Under the pieces are notes generated by a model, which was not told the origin of the DNA, made no database searches, and saw only the letters and a program-made list of their open reading frames with translations. Below are positions 1 through 8,480 of a stretch of 62,356 nucleotides of DNA, piece after piece. The stretch is from assembly GCA_017938485.1 (NCBI GenBank), contig JAGBBM010000016.1:1-62356 (forward strand). Direction: 5' to 3'. The position numbers and the translations under genes are program-made. Numbering within the stretch: the first letter of the stretch is position 1; each line of letters begins with the position of its first letter. This DNA is from Lachnospiraceae bacterium (GTDB lineage Bacteria > Bacillota > Clostridia > Lachnospirales > Lachnospiraceae).

Positions 1-708
1 GGTCATCACCTCGATTTGTTCTTTTGATTTGAAAGGCAATTCAATGCAGTATTCTGGAACAATAGGAATCTGATGCTGTGTCAAAGCTAATTGATAACCA
101 GCTCTACGATCTGCTGAGAAAATAGTACTGTTATCGCCACCTAAGTAGGCGATTTTTTTGTGCCCTAGTTGGATTAAGTGTTCGGTTGCGTCTCTGCCTG
201 CTAATAAGTTGTCATTATCTACGTAGATGGTTTGGTTTGCATTTTGGTTTGCTTTGCCGATTAGAACGTAAAGATAACCTTCGTTATATAGATAATTAAT
301 CACTGGATCGTCTGCTTTGGAATAAAGGACAATAAATCCGTCTACTTGGCCACTTCTGGTCATAGATTTAATAACAGACAGGAGTTCGTCTTCTGTGTTA
401 CCAGTAATTACGGTATTAATGTATTGCTTTTCATTACAAAATGAACTGATACCTCGAATTGCTTCTAAGAAAAAGGCATTTTCGAAGGTCTCTCTTTGAG
501 ATGGTGGAAGAATTATGCCGATAGCCCTGGAATTTTGGCTAGCTAGATTGCTAGCCTGAAAATTAGGTTCGTATCCTAATTCTGTCATAGCACGGCGTAC
601 CCGTTCCTTTGTTTCTTCGCTGATAGAAGGATTATCTTTACAGGTTCTGGAAACAGTGGAAGGTGATACACCTGCTAATTGTGCAACGTCTTTGATTGTA
701 ACTGCCAT
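1..708 (-). CDS. malR: LacI-family transcriptional regulator, probable maltose regulator (3' end outside window)
   Basis: DNA-binding repressor/activator of the LacI/GalR family, probably sensing a maltose-derived ligand. The start is the ATG at 708, preceded by GGAGGTCA. The first residues, MAVTIKDVAQLAGVSPSTVS, are the canonical LacI helix-turn-helix and hinge start. They are followed by a periplasmic-binding-like effector domain with recognisable blocks (IGIILP near residue 60, VDGFIVLYS near 110, GHKKIAYLGG near 180). About 236 of the usual ~330-340 residues are inside the window and the C-terminus runs off the left edge. It is divergent from a maltose-type PTS, MapP and MalQ, which supports maltose control; the exact ligand is inference. 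Candidate LacI-type operators lie between the two divergent promoters. Confidence 0.9.
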   Translation of the reverse strand, partial: MAVTIKDVAQLAGVSPSTVSRTCKDNPSISEETKERVRRAMTELGYEPNFQASNLASQNSRAIGIILPPSQRETFENAFFLEAIRGISSFCNEKQYINTVITGNTEDELLSVIKSMTRSGQVDGFIVLYSKADDPVINYLYNEGYLYVLIGKANQNANQTIYVDNDNLLAGRDATEHLIQLGHKKIAYLGGDNSTIFSADRRAGYQLALTQHQIPIVPEYCIELPFKSKEQIEVMT

Positions 709-797
709 GATTGACCTCCGTATTTGTATATGTGAATGTAATTTTATTTAATAAAATAGTTTCTTGATATGTGGATTTTATATTAATAATTAGTATA

Positions 798-826
798 ATT
801 GTAAGTAAAATATAAAAAAAAGTCAA
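798..826 (-). promoter_or_regulatory. Probable promoter of the LacI-type regulator
   Basis: On the minus strand there is TTGACT (826-821), a 17-bp spacer, then TACAAT (803-798). This is a good sigma-A promoter about 90 bp upstream of the regulator start at 708. TGCAA half-sites start immediately upstream of the -35 box, so autoregulation is plausible. Confidence 0.6.
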
Positions 827-876
827 TGCAATTATGCAAGCAAAATGCAAATTTGTGAAAAAATTGCATTGTAACC

Positions 877-890
877 TGCAACTTGTTGCA
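877..890. promoter_or_regulatory. Candidate LacI-type operator O2
   Basis: The inverted repeat TGCAA-CTTG-TTGCA has the same half-sites and the same 4-bp spacer as the site at 1019-1032. The centres are about 142 bp apart. It sits upstream of the regulator promoter and upstream of the PTS promoter, so looping between the two sites is possible but not shown. Confidence 0.5.
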
Positions 891-985
891 TTGTGCAAGG
901 TGACAAAAAAGGATTGTTATAAAAATAATAAGGGCGAAAATTGTTGTGCAAAAGTTACAAATTGAAAAAAAGTAAAAAAATATGG

Positions 986-1015
986 TTGCAAAAATCATGC
1001 AAAAAGTATTATAAT
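986..1015 (+). promoter_or_regulatory. Probable promoter of the maltose PTS operon
   Basis: TTGCAA (986-991), an 18-bp spacer and TATAAT (1010-1015). Transcription would start near 1022, inside the palindrome at 1018-1033. This places the operator where a LacI-type repressor would block initiation. Confidence 0.6.
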
Positions 1016-1017
1016 CT

Positions 1018-1033
1018 ATGCAAACGGTTGCAT
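1018..1033. promoter_or_regulatory. Candidate LacI/MalR operator O1
   Basis: ATGCAA-ACGG-TTGCAT is a near-perfect palindrome with a central CG, as is typical of LacI-family operators (compare the GCAAACGTTTGC core known for MalR-type sites). It covers the predicted +1 of the PTS operon. A catabolite-responsive element is an alternative reading, because cre sites share the central CG architecture. Confidence 0.65.
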
Positions 1034-1074
1034 AAGATTGCGGGAAATTGCACATGGGAAAAGGAGGAGAAAAT

Positions 1075-3321
1075 ATGAGTGAACGAGCTATTACAATTGT
1101 TTCACCCGTGAATGGAACAGCAGTTTTATTAGAACAAGTGCCAGATGCGGTATTCGCGGACAAGATATTAGGTGATGGAATGGCAGTGATTCCGACAGAT
1201 GGCAAATTTGTAAGTCCGGTAGATGGTGAGGTTACTTCTGTGGCAGACAGTTTGCATGCAATAGGTTTTCAGACAGAGGATGGTTTAGATATCCTGATTC
1301 ACATCGGCTTAGATACTGTTAAATTAGAAGGAGAAGGATTTAAAGTATCTGTCAAAGAAGGCGATAAGGTGAAGAAAGGAGATGCAGTAGCGGAGGTAGA
1401 TTTGGAATTTCTTTCTGAAAAGAACTTGAATCCAATTACCCCGATTATTATATGTGATGGTTTGGGGGACAGAAAACTATCATATGCAGAGGGGGTAATG
1501 GAAGCCGGAAAGACAATAATCTGCTCAGTTGAGACAGAGGATGAAACGGTTGTAGAGGATGAAAAAAGTGTAACAACAGAAACTGTAAGTAGCGAAGAAA
1601 GTATAATTGCAAAAGTGGAAGATGAAATTTCGAAGAAAGAAGTAAAGAATGAAGAAACTAAAGAAAATCAATCTTCTAAAAAGAAATTCAAAATCAATTT
1701 TGATTTATTGCAGAAGCTAGGAAAGGTATTGATGGCGGTTATTGCTGTAATGCCGGCTGCAGGTTTGATGATTAGTTTGGGTAAGATTGTTCAGATGGCA
1801 GGTGCTGACATGAATACAATCTTAATGATTGGTAGTACGATGGAAAATATCGGTTGGGCCATTATTAACAACTTGCATATTTTATTTGCAGTGGCAATAG
1901 GTGGTTCATGGGCAAAGGAGCGAGCGGGCGGTGCTTTTGCGGCGGTTATTGCTTTTGTATTAATCAACTGTATCACAGGTGCAATTTTTGGGGTGACCGC
2001 TGATATGTTAAATGATGCAACAGCTGTAACGCATACTTTGTTCGGTCAAGAGATTTTAGTAAAGGGTTATTTTACTTCTGTGCTTGGTGCACCGGCGCTT
2101 AATATGGGTGTGTTTGTAGGAATTATATCCGGTTTTGTGGGAGCGATAGCCTACAATAAATATTACAATTTTAGAAAGCTTCCAGATGCATTATCTTTCT
2201 TCAATGGAAAGCGTTTTGTACCAATGGTAGTAATTGCATGGTCGGTAGTTATTTCATTGATTCTTTCGATTGTTTGGCCAATGGTTCAGACTGGCATTAA
2301 TGATTTTGGTGTGTGGATTGCCAATTCTTCTGATACGGCACCAGTACTTGCGCCATTTGTATATGGTACATTAGAAAGATTATTGTTACCGTTTGGTCTT
2401 CATCATATGTTGACTATACCGATGAATTATACTTCCTTTGGTGGTACATATATGATTCAGACGGGTATTAATGCTGGAACAGAGGTGTTTGGACAGGATC
2501 CACTGTGGCTTGCATGGGTGACTGACTTGATTAATCTAAAGGACGCAGGCGATATGGGAGCGTATAATGCATTGCTAACTGGTGTAACACCAGCACGTTT
2601 TAAAGTGGGTCAGATGATTGGCGCAACAGGATTATTGTTAGGTGTCGCACTTGCGATGTATAAGCGTGTAGAACCAGATAAAAGAAAACGATATCGTTCT
2701 ATGTTTTTCTCTACAGCGTTAGCAGTATTTTTGACTGGTGTTACAGAACCATTGGAGTTTATGTTTATGTTTTGTGCATTACCATTATATATTGTGTATG
2801 CATTGCTACAGGGATGTGCATTTGCCATGTCAGGTATAATTGATTTGAGACAGCATTCATTTGGTAATTTAGAATATTTAACAAGAGTACCAATGTCAAT
2901 AAAAGCAGGTTTGACAGGAGATATAATTAACTTTGTTATCTGTGTAATTATCTTTTTTGTAATCGGATTTGTAGTGGCATATTTTATGATTGGTAAATTA
3001 AAGTTTGCTACACCTGGACGTTTGGGTAATTATACGGATGAAAATGAGGATACAGTAGAATCTGCTAGTAATGTAAATACAAGTAATGGTGGTCAAGCAG
3101 AAAGAATTATCGCTTTGCTTGGCGGTAGAGAGAATATTGTTTTGGTAGATGCCTGCATGACAAGATTACGTGTGACGGTGAAAAATCCTGATCAGGTTGC
3201 CGAGACTGAAGCGTGGAAAGCAGAAGGTGCTCTTGGTTTGATTAAGAAAGGCGATGGAATTCAGGCGGTCTATGGACCAAAGGCAGATGTTTTGAAATCG
3301 GATATTAATGACATACTTTAA
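1075..3321 (+). CDS. malT: PTS transporter, maltose/glucose type, fused IIA-IIC-IIB
   Basis: Membrane permease that imports and phosphorylates a sugar using phosphate relayed from HPr; from its context the substrate is probably maltose, yielding maltose 6'-phosphate. The ATG at 1075 is chosen because AAAGGAGG lies just upstream; the TTG at 1048 and ATG at 1054 lack a spaced Shine-Dalgarno. Length 748 aa. Residues 1-150 are a glucose-type IIA (Crr family) with His61 and the phosphorylatable His76 in LIHIGLDTV. An acidic/lysine-rich linker follows, then a IIC domain (about 210-655) with FNGKRFVP, LLPFGLHHMLTIP and GVTEPLEFMF. The C-terminal IIB has Cys694 in DACMTRLRV. The order IIA-IIC-IIB differs from the common IICBA. 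First gene of a co-directional locus ending in its own HPr and Enzyme I. Glucose or another alpha-glucoside cannot be excluded as substrate. Confidence 0.9.
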   Translation: MSERAITIVSPVNGTAVLLEQVPDAVFADKILGDGMAVIPTDGKFVSPVDGEVTSVADSLHAIGFQTEDGLDILIHIGLDTVKLEGEGFKVSVKEGDKVKKGDAVAEVDLEFLSEKNLNPITPIIICDGLGDRKLSYAEGVMEAGKTIICSVETEDETVVEDEKSVTTETVSSEESIIAKVEDEISKKEVKNEETKENQSSKKKFKINFDLLQKLGKVLMAVIAVMPAAGLMISLGKIVQMAGADMNTILMIGSTMENIGWAIINNLHILFAVAIGGSWAKERAGGAFAAVIAFVLINCITGAIFGVTADMLNDATAVTHTLFGQEILVKGYFTSVLGAPALNMGVFVGIISGFVGAIAYNKYYNFRKLPDALSFFNGKRFVPMVVIAWSVVISLILSIVWPMVQTGINDFGVWIANSSDTAPVLAPFVYGTLERLLLPFGLHHMLTIPMNYTSFGGTYMIQTGINAGTEVFGQDPLWLAWVTDLINLKDAGDMGAYNALLTGVTPARFKVGQMIGATGLLLGVALAMYKRVEPDKRKRYRSMFFSTALAVFLTGVTEPLEFMFMFCALPLYIVYALLQGCAFAMSGIIDLRQHSFGNLEYLTRVPMSIKAGLTGDIINFVICVIIFFVIGFVVAYFMIGKLKFATPGRLGNYTDENEDTVESASNVNTSNGGQAERIIALLGGRENIVLVDACMTRLRVTVKNPDQVAETEAWKAEGALGLIKKGDGIQAVYGPKADVLKSDINDIL

Positions 3322-3335
3322 AAAAAGGAGCGGTT

Positions 3336-4184
3336 ATGAAGATTTTAACATTGAATACCCACAGTCTCGTGGAAGAAAAATACGAGGAAAAGTTAATAGA
3401 GTTCGTAAAGATGTTAAAAGAAGAGAAACCAGATGTTTTTGCTCTTCAGGAGGTAAACCAGTCTCTGGCTATGCAGGAGGCTCTGGATGCTTCTGCAACT
3501 GGTTACATTATGAGCAAGAATGGCAATGCAACGATTCGGATGGATAATCATGCATATCGAGTTGCAAAATTGTTGTTGGAAGCAGGTATAATATATCAGT
3601 GGACATGGATTCCAGCGAAGGTAGGATATGACATATATGATGAAGGAATTGCTGTTTTTAGCAAAACTACTTTTGAGGATACAGAACAATTTTATATTAG
3701 TCAAAGTGAAGATTACAAAAATTGGAAAGTAAGAAAGATACTTGGAGTTCGCACTAACAATAAGTGGTTCTATTCCGTTCATATGGGATGGTGGAATGAT
3801 GAAGAGGAACCGTTTGTAAAACAATGGGATGTTTTTTCTGAACGATTACGAAACAGAAACGAAATATGTTATATCATGGGAGACTTTAACAGTCCTGCGA
3901 ATAAGAGAAATGAAGGATATGATTATGTGGTTCGTTCTGGTTGGATGGACACATGGCAAGCGGCTAAGTCAAAAGATAGTGGTATAACGGTAGGTACATT
4001 GATTGATGGTTGGAAGGATAAAGTAGATGAAGTTACAAATCAGAATGAGATGGGAATGCGAATTGATTTCATTTTTTGCAACAAGGTAATTCCTGTAGAG
4101 AGTTCGAAAGTTGTTTGTAATGGAGTGAATTATGCGGTGGTTTCTGATCATTATGGTGTAATGATAGAGGTAGCTGAAGTTTAA
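3336..4184 (+). CDS. mapP: Endonuclease/exonuclease/phosphatase-family protein, probable maltose 6'-phosphate phosphatase
   Basis: Probably dephosphorylates cytoplasmic maltose 6'-phosphate to maltose. The protein is 282 aa with no signal peptide. EEP-fold motifs are visible: TLNTHS near the N-terminus, FALQEVNQ (metal-binding Glu) near residue 35, VHMGWW around 150, IMGDFNSP (catalytic Asp/Asn) around 184, DFIF and a C-terminal SDHYGVM (catalytic His). A Shine-Dalgarno AAAGGAGC precedes the ATG at 3336, 14 bp after the PTS stop codon. MapP of Enterococcus faecalis belongs to this family and is also encoded next to a maltose PTS, so the assignment rests on fold plus neighbourhood. Without context it could only be called an EEP-family hydrolase. 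Confidence 0.75.
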   Translation: MKILTLNTHSLVEEKYEEKLIEFVKMLKEEKPDVFALQEVNQSLAMQEALDASATGYIMSKNGNATIRMDNHAYRVAKLLLEAGIIYQWTWIPAKVGYDIYDEGIAVFSKTTFEDTEQFYISQSEDYKNWKVRKILGVRTNNKWFYSVHMGWWNDEEEPFVKQWDVFSERLRNRNEICYIMGDFNSPANKRNEGYDYVVRSGWMDTWQAAKSKDSGITVGTLIDGWKDKVDEVTNQNEMGMRIDFIFCNKVIPVESSKVVCNGVNYAVVSDHYGVMIEVAEV

Positions 4185-4259
4185 TATAAAATTGTTAAGA
4201 CACACTAATATTATAGTCAATATTGATTAAAAAGCTTACGAAGACAGAAAGGGAACAAT

Positions 4260-5768
4260 ATGAGTAGAACAGCAGGAATTTTGCTTCCGATTACGAGCTT
4301 ACCATCTCGGTATGGAATTGGTTGTTTTTCGGAAAGTGCATATAAATTTGTAGATTGGTTAAAAACTGCTGGACAGTGTTACTGGCAGATTTTACCGCTA
4401 GTGCCAACCAGCTATGGAGATTCGCCTTATCAATCATTTTCTACATATGCGGGTAATCCTTATTTCATCAGCTTAGAGGCGCTGATAGAAGAAGGAGTAC
4501 TCACAAAAGAAGAATGTGATGCAGTAGATTTTGGTACAGATGAGACTGACATTGATTACGAAAAAATGTATAATGGTAGATATAAGCTTTTGCGAAAAGC
4601 GTATGAGCGAAGTGACATTAGCAAAAATGAAGACTATAACCACTTTGTGGATGAAAATGCATGGTGGTTAAAGGATTATGCATTGTTTATGGCAGTGAAG
4701 GATATGTTTGGTGGTGCACCATGGACTGAGTGGGCGGAAGATATTAGACTTCGTTATGGTTATGCTATGGACTATTATCGTGAAACACAATATTTTGAAA
4801 TTGAGTTTCATCAGTATTTGCAGTATAAGTTTTACAAACAATGGATGGATTTAAAGAGCTATGCGAATTATAATGGGGTGCGTATTATTGGTGATATTCC
4901 CATTTATGTAGCAATGGACAGTGCAGATGCATGGGCTAATCCAGAGCTATTTCAGCTAGATAAAAACAATGTTCCAATAGCGGTGGCAGGATGTCCGCCA
5001 GATGGTTTTTCTGCTACTGGACAGTTATGGGGGAATCCATTATACCGTTGGGATTATCATAGACAAACCGGTTATCACTGGTGGATGGAAAGATTGCGCT
5101 ATTGTTTCCATTTATACGACGTGGTTCGCATTGATCATTTCCGAGGGTTTGACGAGTATTATACGATTCCGTACGGACAGGATAATGCCATTCATGGAAC
5201 ATGGGAAAAGGGTCCTGGAATGGAGTTGTTTAATCGTATGAAAGAAGTGCTTGGTGACCGCGAGGTGATTGCAGAGGATTTGGGTTATGTGACGGATTCG
5301 GTTCGTAGGTTGGTATATGATACTGGATTTCCGGGAATGAAGGTTTTGGAGTTTGCATTTGATGCAAGAGATACAGGAAGTGCAAGTGATTATCTTCCAC
5401 ATAATTATAATGAAAACTGTGTAGTGTATACAGGAACTCATGATAATGAAACCTTAGTGGGATGGTTTGACTGTATTACAGATGAAGAACGACTGATGGC
5501 ACGAGAATATCTTAGTGATTACTACACACCAGATAAAGAAATGTATATGAGCTTTATTTGTACTGCAATGAGAAGTCGTGCAAATCTGTGTGTGATTCCG
5601 TTACAGGATTATCTAGGTAGAGATAATGCATGTCGAATGAATCAACCATCTACTGTTGGTATTAACTGGAGATGGCGTGTTACAAAGGAAGAGTTATCTG
5701 ATGAATTGAAGGACACAATTTATCAATTGACGAAACGTTACGGAAGACTTTGTTGGCAATGGCGATAA
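4260..5768 (+). CDS. malQ: 4-alpha-glucanotransferase (amylomaltase, GH77)
   Basis: Transfers glucan units between maltose/maltodextrins and releases glucose; cytoplasmic. 502 aa, the normal size for bacterial GH77 of this type. The N-terminal motif GILLPITSLPSRYGIG is the family hallmark. Catalytic signatures are VVRIDHFRGF (nucleophile Asp), VIAEDLGYVT (general acid Glu) and TGTHDNETLVGW (third Asp). Its position after the phosphatase fits a route in which maltose freed from maltose 6'-phosphate becomes the MalQ substrate. A 75-bp gap before it has no obvious terminator, so it is probably co-transcribed with the PTS genes. Confidence 0.95.
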   Translation: MSRTAGILLPITSLPSRYGIGCFSESAYKFVDWLKTAGQCYWQILPLVPTSYGDSPYQSFSTYAGNPYFISLEALIEEGVLTKEECDAVDFGTDETDIDYEKMYNGRYKLLRKAYERSDISKNEDYNHFVDENAWWLKDYALFMAVKDMFGGAPWTEWAEDIRLRYGYAMDYYRETQYFEIEFHQYLQYKFYKQWMDLKSYANYNGVRIIGDIPIYVAMDSADAWANPELFQLDKNNVPIAVAGCPPDGFSATGQLWGNPLYRWDYHRQTGYHWWMERLRYCFHLYDVVRIDHFRGFDEYYTIPYGQDNAIHGTWEKGPGMELFNRMKEVLGDREVIAEDLGYVTDSVRRLVYDTGFPGMKVLEFAFDARDTGSASDYLPHNYNENCVVYTGTHDNETLVGWFDCITDEERLMAREYLSDYYTPDKEMYMSFICTAMRSRANLCVIPLQDYLGRDNACRMNQPSTVGINWRWRVTKEELSDELKDTIYQLTKRYGRLCWQWR

Positions 5769-5816
5769 AAGGAAATTAATTTTAATATTAAAATAAAGAA
5801 AAGAGAGGTATTTATT

Positions 5817-6074
5817 ATGAAACAGTTTAATTATGTGATTACAGATGAAATAGGAATTCATGCTAGACCAGCAGGATTGTTGGCAAAAGAAGCAAAAACA
5901 TTTTCATCAAAGATTACTATTGAGGCAAATGGTAAGAAAGCAGAGGCAACAAAGCTTATGGCAGTAATGCAGCTTGGTGTGAAAAAAGGTGCTGAGGTTG
6001 TAATTACAGCAGAGGGTGATGATGAGGATGTTGCAATTGTTAAGATGGAAGCGTTTATGAAGGAGAATTTGTAG
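5817..6074 (+). CDS. ptsH: HPr-family phosphocarrier with Lys in place of regulatory Ser46
   Basis: Small cytoplasmic phosphocarrier (85 aa) that passes phosphate from Enzyme I to the IIA domain. GIHARPAG contains the active His15 and Arg17. At position 46, where Firmicute HPr normally carries the HprK-phosphorylated Ser in a KSIMGVM context, this protein reads T45-K46-L47-M48-A49-V50-M51. It therefore cannot form HPr-Ser-P at that site. Shine-Dalgarno GAGAGG precedes the ATG. The gene lies between malQ and a ptsI-like gene, so it is probably a dedicated copy for this PTS, with a separate housekeeping HPr elsewhere in the genome (inference). Confidence 0.92.
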   Translation: MKQFNYVITDEIGIHARPAGLLAKEAKTFSSKITIEANGKKAEATKLMAVMQLGVKKGAEVVITAEGDDEDVAIVKMEAFMKENL

Positions 6075-6155
6075 TAGTCTGAAATTCGATATGAGATGTA
6101 TACGAAACATTTTGCTCCTACTTGTGAAGTTTGAACAAATACGGAGGATTATGAA

Positions 6156-7778
6156 ATGGAGCAGTTGAAAGGAAAATCAATATTTAGTGGAATTGCAATT
6201 GGACGCATTTTGTTCTATTCAAAGAATCAACAGCAAGTAAAACGCAATAAAGTAGATGATGTGGAAACGGAGCTTGCGAGATACGAGGATGCGAAAATAA
6301 AGGCAATCGAACAGCTTCAGGAATTATATACAAAGGCAGTGGAAGAGGTTGGGGAAACCAACGCTATGATCTTTGAAGTACATTCGATGATGCTAGAGGA
6401 TGATGATTATAATGAATCAGTATATAACATCATCCGCACTGAAGGTGTTAATGCGGAATATGCGGTAGCTGTAACAGGAGATAATTTTTCAACTATGTTT
6501 GCAGAAATGGAAGATGAATATTTCAAAGCAAGATCCGTAGATGTGAAGGATATTTCAGAACGTGTAATTTCGATACTCACAGGCAACGAGGAAACCGAAG
6601 GAATTGGAGAGGAACCCGTGATTGTTGTGGCTGAGGATTTAGCACCAAGTGAGACTGTGCAGATGGATAAGTCGAAACTGCTGGCGTTCGTAACACATTT
6701 GGGTTCTTCTAACTCACACACTGCTATTCTTGCAAGAACTATGAGTATTCCAGCCTTAATTGGTATTGAGATATCAAAAGATTGGAATGGTAAGATGGCA
6801 ATTGTGGATGGAAAGCAAGGTTTACTGTTTGTTGATCCGGATGTTGGAGTTTTAGAACACTATATGGAAGAACGCAAAGTGGAGGAAACTCAAAAAGAAC
6901 TGCTATTACAGTTAAAAGGACAACCTGATATAACAAAGGATGGCAAGCATATTCATCTATTTGCCAATATTGGTAGTGTAGCAGATGTAGCGAATGTATT
7001 GGCGAATGATGCATCGGGAATTGGGTTGTTTCGAAGTGAATTTTTGTATTTAGAAAAAGATACTTATCCTACAGAGGACGAACAGTTTCAGGTATATAAA
7101 ACTGTGGTGCAGAATATGGCTGGTAAGAAAGTGGTGATTCGAACACTAGACATTGGTGCAGACAAGCAGGTAGACTATTTTGAAATGGAACATGAAGAGA
7201 ATCCTGCTATGGGATATCGTGCAATTCGAATTTGTCTTGATAGAGTAGAGATATTTAAGACACAGTTGCGTGCACTGTACAGAGCATCTGCATTTGGAAC
7301 AATTTCAATTATGTTTCCGATGATTATTTCTGTTGATGAAGTAAGACAAATTAAGAGAATTTGTGATGAGGTAAAACAGGAATTAGATGATATCAATGTG
7401 TCTTATGGTGAAGTGGAATTGGGTATTATGATTGAGACTCCAGCAGCAGTTATGATTAGTGATATGCTTGCAAAAGAGGTAGATTTCTTTAGTATTGGTA
7501 CCAATGATCTTACCCAGTATACACTAGCAATAGATCGTCAAAATGCAAAACTAGACAATATTTATGATGCTCATCATCCGGCGATATTGCGTATGATTCA
7601 GATGGTTATTGACAATGGACATAAAGAAAATTGTTGGGTTGGTATATGTGGTGAACTTGGTGCGGATACTACTCTGACGGAAAGCTTTATACGCATGGGA
7701 ATCGATGAATTGTCGGTTTCACCAAGTATGGTATTGTCGATTCGGAATATCATTGTGAATATGAATGTGGGTGAGTAG
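6156..7778 (+). CDS. ptsI: Phosphoenolpyruvate-protein phosphotransferase (PTS Enzyme I)
   Basis: Catalyses the first PTS step, transferring phosphate from PEP to HPr. 540 aa, slightly shorter than the ~570 aa of typical Enzyme I. The phospho-histidine region reads GSSNSHTAILAR with His188 (canonical GGRTSHSAI), so it is somewhat divergent but keeps the histidine. The PEP-binding barrel motifs are present: GIGLFRSEFLY, IRTLDIGADKQ, NPAMGYRAIR, MIETPAAV, FFSIGTNDLTQY and the catalytic-Cys loop GICGELGAD. GGAGG at 6143-6147 sets the start at 6156. It follows the HPr gene by 81 bp and completes a locus-encoded phosphorelay. Confidence 0.95.
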   Translation: MEQLKGKSIFSGIAIGRILFYSKNQQQVKRNKVDDVETELARYEDAKIKAIEQLQELYTKAVEEVGETNAMIFEVHSMMLEDDDYNESVYNIIRTEGVNAEYAVAVTGDNFSTMFAEMEDEYFKARSVDVKDISERVISILTGNEETEGIGEEPVIVVAEDLAPSETVQMDKSKLLAFVTHLGSSNSHTAILARTMSIPALIGIEISKDWNGKMAIVDGKQGLLFVDPDVGVLEHYMEERKVEETQKELLLQLKGQPDITKDGKHIHLFANIGSVADVANVLANDASGIGLFRSEFLYLEKDTYPTEDEQFQVYKTVVQNMAGKKVVIRTLDIGADKQVDYFEMEHEENPAMGYRAIRICLDRVEIFKTQLRALYRASAFGTISIMFPMIISVDEVRQIKRICDEVKQELDDINVSYGEVELGIMIETPAAVMISDMLAKEVDFFSIGTNDLTQYTLAIDRQNAKLDNIYDAHHPAILRMIQMVIDNGHKENCWVGICGELGADTTLTESFIRMGIDELSVSPSMVLSIRNIIVNMNVGE

Positions 7779-7820
7779 AGTCGATATTGATAATGTATTG
7801 GACGGAAAGGTTGAGATATA

Positions 7821-8441
7821 ATGAATTTTGATATCCGTAAAATGAAATGGATAAGAGAACCATTGGATTATTCAATTTGTGATGAAAAGATAGAAATAAT
7901 TACGAAACCACACACTGATTTGTGGCAAAGGACTTACTATCATTTTGTAAATGATAATGCGCCTGTTTTACAGTTGGAAACAGACAAAAAATATTTTTCT
8001 TTTATTGTAAAAACGCAGTTTGAAACAAAGTGCAGATTCGACCAATGTGGAATAGTGATGTACCTTGATAGTGAGAATTGGATTAAGGCTTCAATTGAAT
8101 ATGAAAATGAAGAATACCAACATCTTGGTAGTGTAGTAACAAATAATGGATACTCTGATTGGGCGACTACGGAAATTGCTACTACAATAAAGCATATGTG
8201 GTATAGATTTAGTCGTCGAGAAGATGATTATTGCATTGAATGTTCTGATGATGGGGTGCATTTCAAACAGATGCGCATTTGTCATATGTGGAATGGCGGA
8301 AATAAAATCAGATTTGGTATTTACGCATGTAGCCCAGAAGATTCTTCGTTCAAAGCTATATTTACAAATATGGAAATGTTAGAGTGTAAGTGGTTGGCTC
8401 ATAATGGGCAAAAACCGGATGAAGAATTATGTAACATTTAG
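7821..8441 (+). CDS. DUF1349 domain protein (concanavalin A-like fold)
   Basis: 206-aa cytoplasmic protein of the DUF1349 family, which has a concanavalin A-like jelly-roll fold. Visible family features include DLWQRTYYHFVNDNAP near residue 35, GIVMYLDSENWIKASIE around 75 and GIYACSPEDSSFKAIFTN near the end. Aromatic-rich strands suggest sugar or glycan binding, but no catalytic residues are recognisable. It is the last gene of the maltose locus, 42 bp after ptsI and before a strong terminator. A role in sensing or processing a maltose-derived sugar is inference only. Confidence 0.8.
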   Translation: MNFDIRKMKWIREPLDYSICDEKIEIITKPHTDLWQRTYYHFVNDNAPVLQLETDKKYFSFIVKTQFETKCRFDQCGIVMYLDSENWIKASIEYENEEYQHLGSVVTNNGYSDWATTEIATTIKHMWYRFSRREDDYCIECSDDGVHFKQMRICHMWNGGNKIRFGIYACSPEDSSFKAIFTNMEMLECKWLAHNGQKPDEELCNI

Positions 8442-8480
8442 AGATAATATTTTATTAGTGTCACATGTGAATATTTAACC

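Noticed and set aside
783-1205. Minus-strand 140-aa frame across the maltose control region
   Set aside because: It overlaps promoters, operators and the start of the PTS gene, has skewed Phe/Thr/Cys composition and no Shine-Dalgarno; it is a shadow frame.
3308-3547. Plus-strand 79-aa frame at the PTS/phosphatase junction
   Set aside because: Out of frame with the strongly supported phosphatase gene and made of low-quality basic sequence.
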